64,000 nucleotides of DNA from Propionibacteriales bacterium (lineage in GTDB: Bacteria; Actinomycetota; Actinomycetes; Propionibacteriales; Nocardioidaceae): NCBI GenBank assembly GCA_026392455.1, contig JAPLCB010000004.1, forward strand, positions 682,001-746,000, read 5' to 3'. Positions 1-8,112 of this stretch are shown piece by piece. The notes beneath the pieces are model-generated. The model was not told where the DNA came from. It worked only from the letters and a program-made list of their open reading frames with translations, and searched no databases. Made by a program: the position numbers and the translations under genes. Position 1 is the first letter of the stretch. Each line of letters opens with the position of its first letter.

Positions 1-301
1 TCCCGCGTTTGTCGAGGTCGGAGACGGTCGTGATCAGGTGACCCATTGAGCGGCCGAGGCGGTCCAGCCTCCAGACGACGAGGGTGTCGCCGGGGCGGAG
101 GTAGTCCAGGGCGGCTGCAAGCTCGGGTCGGTCAGTGCGTGTGCCGCTGGCCTTCTCCTCGTAGACACGGTCGCATCCGGCGTCACGGAGCGCGGTGAGT
201 TGCAGGTCGGTGTGTTGATCGTCCGTGCTCACTCGGGCATACCCGACGACGGTGCCCGTCCTGGGGTTGGCTTCGGGCTTGGTGAGGGAGTTAATGGTCA
301 T
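1..301 (-). CDS. Small serine recombinase (resolvase/DNA invertase family), truncated by window edge
   Basis: Reverse-strand translation from ATG at 301: MTINSLTKPEANPRTGTVVGYARVSTDDQHTDLQLTALRDAGCDRVYEEKASGTRTDRPELAAALDYLRPGDTLVVWRLDRLGRSMGHLI..., with the YARVSTDDQ and RLDRLGRS motifs of the resolvase catalytic domain. Confidence 0.9.
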   Translation of the reverse strand, partial: MTINSLTKPEANPRTGTVVGYARVSTDDQHTDLQLTALRDAGCDRVYEEKASGTRTDRPELAAALDYLRPGDTLVVWRLDRLGRSMGHLITTVSDLDKRG

Positions 302-681
302 GCCCGGAACGTCTCACTACCCGTCCGATCCGTCCAGCAAAGCGTGCACGTTGCGAACACGGGTTGTGAACACCGGATCGGTCGTCCTGGGGTGACCGGG
401 TGGTGGTGTCCGTAACCGAACGGATTCGTACAGTCCTGTTCAGCGTTAGCGGTTGGTGCCGATGGGCGGTCCTTTGTGCATTCGGGGTGCGACGGTTGTT
501 GGCGCCGCTCGACCTGGTCGAGATGAGCTGGGTCTGGTGGTCACAGGTCGGCCCAGACCCGTTCTTACTTCGCGGGCGAGGGGGAGGGGCCCTGGGTGCC
601 GGGGCCGTGACCGCCGCGTGCATTTTTTCGGGCTCGGTTCTCGGTGGGGTGAGAGAAGTCATGGTCGACCGTGAGTGCTGA

Positions 682-720
682 GAAGCGCCGGAACCCGTTG
701 GTGCTGGGTTCCGGCGCTTC
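682..720 (-). terminator. Terminator-like hairpin downstream of the NHL gene
   Basis: Perfect 15-bp inverted repeat GAAGCGCCGGAACCC / GGGTTCCGGCGCTTC just beyond the stop of the 731..2227 gene; no clear U-tract. Confidence 0.7.
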
Positions 721-730
721 GGTGGTGTGG

Positions 731-2227
731 CTACTTCAGCGACACGTTCACGCTGTAGGTCGCCCCGTTGTCGAGGGTCACCTTGATCCGGTAGGTGCCG
801 GATGCCAGGCCCTTGGTCGACCAGTTGTACTGGTACACCCCGGCGCTGATCGCGAACACGGTCCCGGTCGACGGGGTCGTGGAAGGCAGGGTCTCCAGGT
901 CGTCCCCGCTGATGCTGGAGCTGACCTTCGTGGCCGAGAAGTACGCCACTGGGCTGGTGGTCGCGACTCCGTTGGCCTTGAGGGTGAACTTCACCGGGAC
1001 GGTCGAGTTGCCTTTGACGATCGAGGACCCGTCGGCGTTCAGCGGCTGCTGCAACCCGAACGCGTAGATGGTCGCCGGGGGCGGTGCAACCAACTTCTCC
1101 ACCCGATGATTGCCGAAATCGGCGATGTAGACGTTTCCGGTCCCGTCGACCGCGACCCCGGTCGGGTAACTCAGGTTGGAGGAGGTTGCGGGCCCTGCGG
1201 TGGGGGCACCAGCGGCGCCGGTGCCGGCGATCACCGAGAGCTGCCCGCCAGGGGTGACCTTCTCCACCCGATGGTTGGACGTGTCGGCTATGTAGACGTT
1301 CCCGGACCCATCGACCGCCACCCCGAACGGGGTTCTCAGGTTGGAGGAGGTGGCGGGCCCTGCGGTGGGGGCACCAGCGGCGCCGGTGCCGGCGATCACC
1401 GAGAGCTGCCCGCCAGGGGTGACCTTCTCCACTTGATTGTTTCTGCCGTCGGCGATGTAGACGTTCCCGGTCCCGTCGACCACGACCCCCGTCGGGTTGT
1501 CCAGGTTGGAGGAGGTTGCGGGCCCTGCGGTGGGGGCACCAGCGACGCCGGTTCCCGCGATCACCGAGAGCTGTCCGCCCGGAGTGACCTGCTCCACCCG
1601 ATGGTTCCCTTGATCGGCAATGTAGACGTTCCCGGACCCATCGACCGCGACCCCGGCCGGGCTGTTCAGGTTGGAGGAGGTCGCAGGCCCTGCGGTCGGG
1701 GCGCCCTGGCTGCTGGTGCCGGCGATCACCGAGAGCTGCCCGCCCGGAGTGACCTGCTCCACCCGATTGTTGCCGTAGTCGGCGATGTAGACGTTCCCGG
1801 ACCCATCAACCGCCACCCCGATCGGTAAGTCCAGGTTGGAGGAGGTCGCAGGCCCTTCGGTCGGGGCACCAGTATCGCCGGTGCCAGCGATCACCGAGAG
1901 CTGCCCGCCCGGAGTGACCTTCTCCACCCGATTGTTGACGGTGTCGGCGATGTAGACGTTCCCGGACCCATCAACCGCCACCCCGTACGGGTTGAACAGG
2001 TTGGAGGAGGTTGCGGGCCCTGCGGTGGGGGCACCAGCAGTGCCGGTGCCCGCAACAAACAACAGGGCGTAGTCGTCGGTCGCTGCGTTGGCCGCACCGC
2101 CCAGGCCCGTGACCACCACCGTGGGAATCACGGCAGCAAGAGCAAGCAACGCAATCCTGGTACTCCGGGTCCGCCTCTCCCGGCCCACAGCACGGCGTCT
2201 ACGGGTGGAACCTCGGTGATCGGACAT
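731..2227 (-). CDS. Secreted NHL-repeat beta-propeller protein with C-terminal PxKF-type domain
   Basis: ORF start refined to ATG 2227 with GAGGAG upstream; Arg-rich n-region plus hydrophobic signal segment; repeated GVAVDGSGNVYIAD..NNRVEKVTPGGQLSVIAGTG; C-terminus ..GNSTVPVKFTLKANG.. Confidence 0.85.
   Translation of the reverse strand: MSDHRGSTRRRRAVGRERRTRSTRIALLALAAVIPTVVVTGLGGAANAATDDYALLFVAGTGTAGAPTAGPATSSNLFNPYGVAVDGSGNVYIADTVNNRVEKVTPGGQLSVIAGTGDTGAPTEGPATSSNLDLPIGVAVDGSGNVYIADYGNNRVEQVTPGGQLSVIAGTSSQGAPTAGPATSSNLNSPAGVAVDGSGNVYIADQGNHRVEQVTPGGQLSVIAGTGVAGAPTAGPATSSNLDNPTGVVVDGTGNVYIADGRNNQVEKVTPGGQLSVIAGTGAAGAPTAGPATSSNLRTPFGVAVDGSGNVYIADTSNHRVEKVTPGGQLSVIAGTGAAGAPTAGPATSSNLSYPTGVAVDGTGNVYIADFGNHRVEKLVAPPPATIYAFGLQQPLNADGSSIVKGNSTVPVKFTLKANGVATTSPVAYFSATKVSSSISGDDLETLPSTTPSTGTVFAISAGVYQYNWSTKGLASGTYRIKVTLDNGATYSVNVSLK
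1010..2060 (-). repeat. Six in-frame coding repeats of 165 bp (55 aa)
   Basis: CAGGTTGGAGGAGG recurs at 1172, 1337, 1502, 1667, 1832 and 1997, exactly 165 bp apart. Confidence 0.9.
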
Positions 2228-2555
2228 GCAAACTCCTCGGGAGGTGGTGACTCTGATCGGACGGTCAAACTGACGCAGAAGAACCCGAGCAACCCCCGTC
2301 GCCCCGCCAGTGTGCCGGAGCGAGAACCAGAAATCCCATCGGGCACAAAGTGGCCTAGACGGAGTTGCCTGACCAGTGACACTTCCGACGAACTCGAAAC
2401 TGGCCGATCGTTGAGGCTTCGTCTTCGTTGGATCATTGGTGACGATCAACGGGCTTTCAGCGTTCCCTGGTTGGCCTTCATGGACCAATTATCACCCGGC
2501 CTTAGCGGCGGGTCTGTTCCCTTGGTGACACAAGGAGAGTGAAAGGTTCAGTCGC

Positions 2556-2790
2556 TCAGCGATCGATCTGGCGAGCCAGAGCTGCGCGAGCCAGCACCAC
2601 GACCCTGCCTCGACCGAACTCGACGACCTGATCGGCCGCCAGCCGTTGAAGGACCCCGTTGACCCCGGGGGCGGGCGCCGCCGACCAGGTCCGCCAGCTG
2701 GTCCTGGGTCAGCGTGATCACCGTGCGCGTTCCCTCGGCAAAGGAGAGGTCGGCCAATCGGTTCAGGCTGGCGCCGCAACAGCACCAGTC
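2556..2790 (-). pseudogene. Crp/Fnr-family regulator fragment (winged-helix C-terminus), frameshifted
   Basis: Frame 1 gives RLADLSFAEGTRTVITLTQDQLADLVGGA; after a shift near the C/G run at ~2660-2675, frame 2 gives GVNGVLQRLAADQVVEFGRGRVVVLARAALARQIDR*. Together these match the Crp HTH pattern (LTQ.DLA..VG.....VN..L..L). No cNMP-binding domain is seen upstream. Confidence 0.65.
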
Positions 2791-2924
2791 ACACTCCTTT
2801 GCCGCCAACGAACAGAGGCTGGCCCGACCTCAGACCACTCACCGACTGATCTGAGGCCCGGCCCTCCGAGGCCACCCGATGACCAAGGGGTAGCCCCAGG
2901 CTGTTCAGGACGCTCCCCGATCCT

Positions 2925-3013
2925 TCAGCCCTGAGGGACCTTGAACCCTGTAGCACTGCGGCAGCGATACCCATTGCGTTTCTAGCCAGGTACTGCTGGT
3001 GGTAACTCGCAAT
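2925..3013 (-). pseudogene. MsrA (peptide-methionine sulfoxide reductase) C-terminal remnant, copy A
   Basis: YHQQYLARNA, then a frameshift, then NGYRCRSATGFKVPQG*; matches the MsrA C-terminal pattern (YHQQYL.K...GY). Confidence 0.6.
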
Positions 3014-3026
3014 ACCTGGTGTGGAA

Positions 3027-4283
3027 CTAAGCGGTGAGGTGGGGTTCCGCCACGACTGCTGATGGTCCGACGGGCGCGTACAGCTTGATCGGGAAGTGGA
3101 CGCCCTTGACCTCAGCCTCGCCGCGTTCCTCGCACGAAACATTGTCCTTGACCAGGTGCCAGCTCGAGTGGGACAGCAGAATCGAGCCAGGCTCACATTC
3201 CGCCTGGATGCGAGCCGCGATGTTGGTCTGGAGCCCGATGCCGGTGTAGGTGGCACGTCCGTCGGAGCCGAAGGTGCCGACGGAGAGCACGCCGGTGTTG
3301 ATCCCGACCCGGGTACGGAGCTCGTGGTCCAGCCCGATCTTGAACCAGTGCTCGTTCAGGACGGGCATGCTGGCTTGAATCTCGGTCGCTGCGGCAATGG
3401 CGGCAGCGACCTGGTCCTCGGGCGCCTGGCTCAAGGGTGCACCGAAGAGAGCCATCACACCATCGCCGGCGAACTCGTTGAGGGTGCCGCCGTGGCGTTC
3501 GACGATGGTGGCCATTGTGGAGAGGTATTCCTGGACGATCTGTGCCAGGGACTCGGCATCCAGGGAGTCCGCCGTCGCGGTGAATCCGACTACATCGGAG
3601 AACAACACTGTGACCCGGCGGCGTTGCGGTGAATCGATTGTCGCCTCGTTGCCGGACTCGATCGCGTCAGCCACCGACGGCGGCGTGAAGCGGCGAATGA
3701 GGCGTCGCTGGAGAAACGTCTGGCGGGCCCCCTTCTCCAGCAGGTAGGCCGTCAGAACGGCCAGGGAGTAGAAGTTGGCCAGGTAGGCGAAGTTGAGGAC
3801 CCAGGTCTCGGCGCTGGCATCTTTGGCTGCCAGGGTCCAGACCAGGGCCGGGACCATGAGCGCGGCACCGAGGGCTGTCCGGAGGATGCCCACTCGGAGA
3901 AGAGCGGCGAGCCACACCATCGCCATCGGGGTCGCCAGGGTGATGTACAGGCTCGGGAAGTCGGCGACCACCGACATGACCGACCACGTCCAGACCGTGG
4001 CGACCATGGCGACGGTCATGACGTTGCGCTGGTACGGCAACCACCACGGTCGGAAGGTGCACCACAGCAGACCGATGGTCGCCACTTCTTGAACGGCGTG
4101 GATCAGCTCGGCCTGGAACAGTCGGTGCTCGGCCACCAGCGCATGGATCGCGGTGAAGGCCAAGGTCAGGACCAGCCCGGCTGTCGTGCCCGCACGAACC
4201 GAGGGCAGCACGGCCTGACGGTCCGCCGCTAGGAACGCATCCTCCAGCGCAGCATCATCGAAGAGGAGCTTGGGACGACGCAT
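3027..4283 (-). CDS. Class III adenylate/guanylate cyclase with N-terminal membrane region
   Basis: 418 aa; VTVLFSDVVGFTATAD, GTLNEFAGDGVMALFGAP, RVGINTGVLSVGTFGSDGRATYTGIG; hydrophobic N-terminal half. Confidence 0.9.
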   Translation of the reverse strand: MRRPKLLFDDAALEDAFLAADRQAVLPSVRAGTTAGLVLTLAFTAIHALVAEHRLFQAELIHAVQEVATIGLLWCTFRPWWLPYQRNVMTVAMVATVWTWSVMSVVADFPSLYITLATPMAMVWLAALLRVGILRTALGAALMVPALVWTLAAKDASAETWVLNFAYLANFYSLAVLTAYLLEKGARQTFLQRRLIRRFTPPSVADAIESGNEATIDSPQRRRVTVLFSDVVGFTATADSLDAESLAQIVQEYLSTMATIVERHGGTLNEFAGDGVMALFGAPLSQAPEDQVAAAIAAATEIQASMPVLNEHWFKIGLDHELRTRVGINTGVLSVGTFGSDGRATYTGIGLQTNIAARIQAECEPGSILLSHSSWHLVKDNVSCEERGEAEVKGVHFPIKLYAPVGPSAVVAEPHLTA

Positions 4284-4319
4284 GCCGCGAGCATAGCGGC
4301 GGGCCGATCCGGAGGTGGT

Positions 4320-4440
4320 TCAGCGCGGAACCTTGATCCCGGTCGCCGAGTGGCACCGATACCCATTTACGATTTTAGCCAGGTACTGCTGGTGGTGGCC
4401 CTCGGCGTAACTGCCCGGGTCTTGGAGTTGGATCAACTGG
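4320..4440 (-). pseudogene. MsrA C-terminal remnant, copy B
   Basis: Reverse translation QLIQLQDPGSYAEGHHQQYLAKIVNGYRCHSATGIKVPR*; no upstream body or start codon. Confidence 0.65.
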
Positions 4441-4544
4441 TCGCTCCTTTGGGGGCATTCCATGAAGTGACCAATCACGCCGTCGGGCAGAGTTCTTCTA
4501 GTTAAGTTGCGTCCCTACGCGCGCCCGCACGTTGAGGGAGCGAG

Positions 4545-5207
4545 TCATGCGGCGCGGGTGGTGTTTCCGGTCTCGCAGGCCGGATGAGTCGTATGGTGCG
4601 GCTCCGACCGCCAGAGGTCGCCATGCAGGGGCCTCCTGCAAGCGGTGCAGTCCGGTGCAACTGGGCCTTCTGCGCGGAGTTCACCACCGCCCTCGTCGCT
4701 GCCTCGCGGCCGCCAGGCCGCGGCCTGAAGACCGCGGGGCTGCAGGTACGTCACCACGTCGCCTTCTGTACTACTGGGGATGACAACAATGTCACCCATT
4801 TCTTCGGCCTCCTTGGGTGCAGTAGTTGTCACCCATTCCGAATTGCTGGAGTCGGTCTCAGAGCTGTTGTTGAGGTTGTCGGCGGCGAGGCACTCCACAC
4901 AGTCCGTGGGCTCCCACGGGAGGGTGTAGTGGAACTCCTGCTGGTGTCCGCGCCAGCCACCCGAGTGGCGGTGGAGGTAGCCCTCCTCGATCGCCCGGTT
5001 CATCAGCCGGTTCACGTTGCGGACGCTCTGGCGGGTTCGCTCGGCAATGAACTCGTACTTATACGAGTGGATGTTGGCTGCGTGATCGTGGAAATGATCT
5101 CCACCCTTGGTGTCGGCGTGGGCGAGCAGGGCGAGCTTTACCGACGAGGGAAGGCTCGACCTCGGGGCCCGCTCCACCTCGCGCCGCCAGCGGCTGACGG
5201 AGGTCAT
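4545..5207 (-). CDS. Helix-turn-helix protein associated with a mobile element
   Basis: 220 aa; SSVKLALLAHADTKGG..., EFIAERTRQSVRNVNRLMNRAIEEGYL winged-helix-like region; Cys/His-containing C-terminus; adjacent to a serine recombinase on the same strand. Confidence 0.55.
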   Translation of the reverse strand: MTSVSRWRREVERAPRSSLPSSVKLALLAHADTKGGDHFHDHAANIHSYKYEFIAERTRQSVRNVNRLMNRAIEEGYLHRHSGGWRGHQQEFHYTLPWEPTDCVECLAADNLNNSSETDSSNSEWVTTTAPKEAEEMGDIVVIPSSTEGDVVTYLQPRGLQAAAWRPRGSDEGGGELRAEGPVAPDCTACRRPLHGDLWRSEPHHTTHPACETGNTTRAA

Positions 5208-5314
5208 GCTCCCGCCGCCGTGGGGGAGTCAAGGTGCTCTCGGGTGGACATTTCCAGGTGGACGGTAGGCAGGAGCCCAGGCATGATTGCCTCGCTTTCG
5301 ATGCACAGCGATTG

Positions 5315-5354
5315 GCGTCCGACCTGGGGTTCAGACCCAGGACTCCTCGGACGC
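5315..5354 (+). other. Strong nested hairpin followed by TTTT
   Basis: GCGTCCGA..CCTGGG-gttcaga-CCCAGG..actcc..TCGGACGC then TTTTCG; perfect 8-bp outer and 6-bp inner stems. Confidence 0.6.
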
Positions 5355-5421
5355 TTTTCGCATCTCGACCGACTCCACGGATCGGGGGCCGGTGCGAGGC
5401 AAGGTGTCTGCTGGGACCCAT

Positions 5422-5467
5422 TAGTGTCGCGGGCTGCGCGGCTGCGACCCGGTAGCCCGCGACACTA
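5422..5467. repeat. Perfect 14-bp inverted repeat, candidate recombination or regulatory site
   Basis: TAGTGTCGCGGGCT (5422-5435) and AGCCCGCGACACTA (5454-5467), 18-nt spacer. Confidence 0.75.
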
Positions 5468-5486
5468 GGTAGCGGCCCGGGCCACG

Positions 5487-5684
5487 GTGCGCCCCATGAC
5501 CGCAACGAGCACCCTCGCCCCCACCACCGACCAGGACTCCGCCACGACGGGCCCGGAGGATCGTGCTGCCTGGCTCGCTCGGGTCACTGCCGCGATGCGA
5601 CCGGCGACCGTCGACGACCTCAGGCCGCTGCTCGCGGCACGGGCTCGACGCGCGCGGGATCGAAGCGGTTCGACTTCCGGGTAG
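5487..5684 (+). CDS. Short hypothetical ORF (65 aa), possibly element-associated or truncated
   Basis: MRPMTATSTLAPTTDQDSATTGPEDRAAWLARVTAAMRPATVDDLRPLLA...; overlaps the recombinase 3' end antisense; no clear RBS. Confidence 0.25.
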   Translation: MRPMTATSTLAPTTDQDSATTGPEDRAAWLARVTAAMRPATVDDLRPLLAARARRARDRSGSTSG

Positions 5685-7023
5685 CTTCGCGGACGACGAT
5701 CGCGGAGAAGAAGGTCTGGATGATCGCCCGCCGCTCATCCCGGTGCAGGGCGTCCCAGTCGTCCCGGGTCAGATCGACGTTGGACGGCCCGCAGTGGGCG
5801 TGGAGCCAGGCCTGGTGGTCCTTGTCGAGGGCGTTCAGCTCGTCCTTGAGCGCGGTCACCGTCGGGAAGGCGATCGACTTGTCCAGACCGCCACTGCGAT
5901 ACGCCTCCATCGTCTCGTTGATCAGGGCCGCGGCTTCTGCCTGACGTGCGCGGCCGTTCCACTCAGGCGCGTCGACGGGGATGCTGCCGACGTTCAGCAA
6001 GCGCCCCAGCACGACCTCCTCGACCAGCGAGTCCACCGCAGGCCCTGATGCCGACAGGTTGTGGCCGTTCGCCTCGCTGCACACGTAGTACCAGAGGCCC
6101 GACTCCGAGCCGCGGCTATTGCCGTACATCACGGCACCGCAGATGCCGCAGCGTGCAACCCCGGAGAGCAGGTATTGGAGAGCACCCTTCCGGGGGATGC
6201 GAGTCCGGCGCTCCTCCCGGACCAGGGCTTCCTGAAGACGCTCGAACATGTCGACCGAGACCAGTGGCTCCCAGGTTCCCGTGACCCGGGCGCCAGCGGC
6301 GTCGAACTGGGGCTGCCCCTTGTAGTCGCGGTAGCCAGCGAGACGCGGGTTCAAGAGGTACTGCCGGACGGTCTTACCGGTCCAGTTCTTGCCCCGCGTG
6401 GTGCGGATGCCGTCAGCGTTCCATTCCTGCGCGAGGACCCGCGGAGACAGGCCTGCCAGGACACGGTCGATGCCGGCCCGGGCGATCGCAGCCTCGTCCG
6501 CGTGAAGGGTCAACTTGTCCTTCTGCCAGCCGAAGGGGCGGGTGCCACCGACCGGGATGCCCTTCTCGGCGAGGTCGAGGTGCTTCCGCTTCACTCGGCG
6601 CGCGGTGTCGGCGCTGGCCTTGTTGGCGAACGCTGCCATGACGCGTGCCATCGTCTGGCCGTCGCCAGCAAGGTCTACGTCGCCCTGGGCGCTGGCGAAC
6701 ACCAGGCCCATGCGTGCCTCGTAAATCTCGATCGCGCGTTCGAGGTCGATCGGCTGCCGCATCAGACGGTCCAGGTCATAGACGACGATCCCCTCGATGA
6801 CACCCCGATCGAGGTCGACGAGCATCCGCTCGAACGCCGGGCGAACCACGCCGGGCTTGTAGGCCGACACGTCGTTGTCGACGTACTCCACGATGGGGGT
6901 CCACCCACGCAAAGTACAGATGGTGGTGCAGTCCTCGATCTGGCGCGTGACTCCAGCCTTGGTGCCGCTGGGGTCGTCCGAAATCCGGGCGTAAATACCT
7001 ACGTTCTTGGTCACGGACCGCAC
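5620..7023 (-). CDS. Large serine recombinase (site-specific integrase)
   Basis: 467 aa; NVGIYARISDDPSGTKAGVTRQIEDC, VVYDLDRLMRQPIDLE, recombinase domain (TTRGKNWTGKTVRQYLLNPRLAGYR), zinc ribbon (LLSGVARCGICGAVMYG). Confidence 0.92.
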   Translation of the reverse strand: MRSVTKNVGIYARISDDPSGTKAGVTRQIEDCTTICTLRGWTPIVEYVDNDVSAYKPGVVRPAFERMLVDLDRGVIEGIVVYDLDRLMRQPIDLERAIEIYEARMGLVFASAQGDVDLAGDGQTMARVMAAFANKASADTARRVKRKHLDLAEKGIPVGGTRPFGWQKDKLTLHADEAAIARAGIDRVLAGLSPRVLAQEWNADGIRTTRGKNWTGKTVRQYLLNPRLAGYRDYKGQPQFDAAGARVTGTWEPLVSVDMFERLQEALVREERRTRIPRKGALQYLLSGVARCGICGAVMYGNSRGSESGLWYYVCSEANGHNLSASGPAVDSLVEEVVLGRLLNVGSIPVDAPEWNGRARQAEAAALINETMEAYRSGGLDKSIAFPTVTALKDELNALDKDHQAWLHAHCGPSNVDLTRDDWDALHRDERRAIIQTFFSAIVVREATRKSNRFDPARVEPVPRAAA

Positions 7024-7152
7024 TCTCCGTTGCGGCGGGGGCTAGTGTCGCGACCTCAGGGGTTGGCTGAGGGCTTTCGTGCTTCTACGACATGCCGGTC
7101 CTGTGATCACCCCGTGCGGTCCGAAGTAGCCTGAGTCAGTTAGGATTCCCGC

Positions 7153-7389
7153 GTGGTTACCGTCTTCGAGGTTCTTCTCGTTCTCTCCAGCATCCTGATG
7201 ATCGTCCTCGTGCTGCTGCACAAGGGTCGGGGTGGTGGCCTGTCCGACATGTTCGGCGGCGGTGTGTCCAGCGGTCTCGGAGGTTCGTCGGTTGCCGAGC
7301 GCAACCTGGATCGGATCACGGTCGGCATCGGCCTGGTCTGGTTCGCCTGTGTCATCGGTCTTGGGCTCCTGCTCAAGACCAGCAACTGA
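7153..7389 (+). CDS. secG: Preprotein translocase subunit SecG
   Basis: 78 aa; two TM segments, LLHKGRGGGLSDMFGGG motif; GTG start. Confidence 0.93.
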   Translation: MVTVFEVLLVLSSILMIVLVLLHKGRGGGLSDMFGGGVSSGLGGSSVAERNLDRITVGIGLVWFACVIGLGLLLKTSN

Positions 7390-7417
7390 CCTTTCGAATC
7401 CCTGAACAGGAGATCTG

Positions 7418-7777
7418 GTGGCTGGCGGAGGAAGTGCCATTCGTGGCAGTCGTGTCGGTGCGGGCCCGATGGGCGAGGCCGAGCGTGGTGATTCTGCCCC
7501 GCGGCAGAACGTGACGTACTTCTGCTCCCAGGAGCACCGGACGATGATCGCGTTCGCGGTCGAAGCCCAGGTCCCGGACTCGTGGGACTGCCCCAAGTGC
7601 GGGTTGCCCTCGAGCATCGACTCGGACAACCCGCCGCCGCCGAAGAAGGTCGAGCCCTACAAGACGCACCTCGCCTACGTGAAGGAGCGTCGTTCGGACG
7701 CCGAGGCGAAGGACATCCTGGAAGAGGCGTTGCAGACCCTGCGCACCAAGCGCAAGAACGGCGAAGTCATCTTCTGA
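7418..7777 (+). CDS. rbpA: RNA polymerase-binding protein RbpA
   Basis: 119 aa; MAGGGSAIRGSRVGAGPMGEAERGDSAPR..YFC....PDSWDCPKCGLPSS; AGGAGAT RBS. Confidence 0.95.
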   Translation: MAGGGSAIRGSRVGAGPMGEAERGDSAPRQNVTYFCSQEHRTMIAFAVEAQVPDSWDCPKCGLPSSIDSDNPPPPKKVEPYKTHLAYVKERRSDAEAKDILEEALQTLRTKRKNGEVIF

Positions 7778-7816
7778 GTGCCCGGACCGCTCAGGTCCGT
7801 ACGGCATCCTGGTCGG

Positions 7817-8092
7817 ATGGATCCCGCCGGTAGCAGGTTGCAGCGTTCCGGGGCAGCCGTCGCCGGGATGGTCAGCTCGTTCGTCGCCTTCTGGGTGCTC
7901 GTGCGGTCGTTGGCTGCCGGCAGCGATTCGTCGGTGCGCAACGTCCAGCTCGTGGCCGCGTCGGTCCTGGTGGTCCTGGTGGTGCTCGCGCTCTGGTTGC
8001 CCCGCATGCGACCGATTGCGCTCGGTGTTGTTCTCGGGACCCTGGTAGGTGCCGGAGCGGCGCTGGCGCTGGCCGCGGCCTTCGGTCGCTGA
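7817..8092 (+). CDS. Small membrane protein
   Basis: Hydrophobic segments VAGMVSSFVAFWVLVRSL, LVAASVLVVLVVLALWL, LGTLVGAGAALALAAAF; likely start MDPAG within the 7778 ORF. Confidence 0.55.
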   Translation: MDPAGSRLQRSGAAVAGMVSSFVAFWVLVRSLAAGSDSSVRNVQLVAASVLVVLVVLALWLPRMRPIALGVVLGTLVGAGAALALAAAFGR

Positions 8093-8112
8093 CCGGACGC
8101 GAGCCGGAGTGG

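Noticed and set aside
1010-2060. Regular repeats considered as a CRISPR or tandem non-coding array
   Set aside because: 165-bp units are in frame and encode NHL-type repeats; no short palindromic repeat/spacer structure.
4789-4846. TGTCACCCATT repeated 11-bp direct repeat
   Set aside because: Lies within the HTH protein coding sequence; two short copies are weak evidence for an iteron or operator.
5315-5354. tRNA remnant (ggttcagaccc looks T-arm-like)
   Set aside because: Loop register and stem spacing do not fit a TTCRANY T-arm, and a 5-nt bulge separates it from the acceptor-like stem.
7141-7153. Leaderless secG promoter (TAGGAT 6 nt before GTG)
   Set aside because: A -10-like hexamer is present but no convincing -35; needs TSS data.
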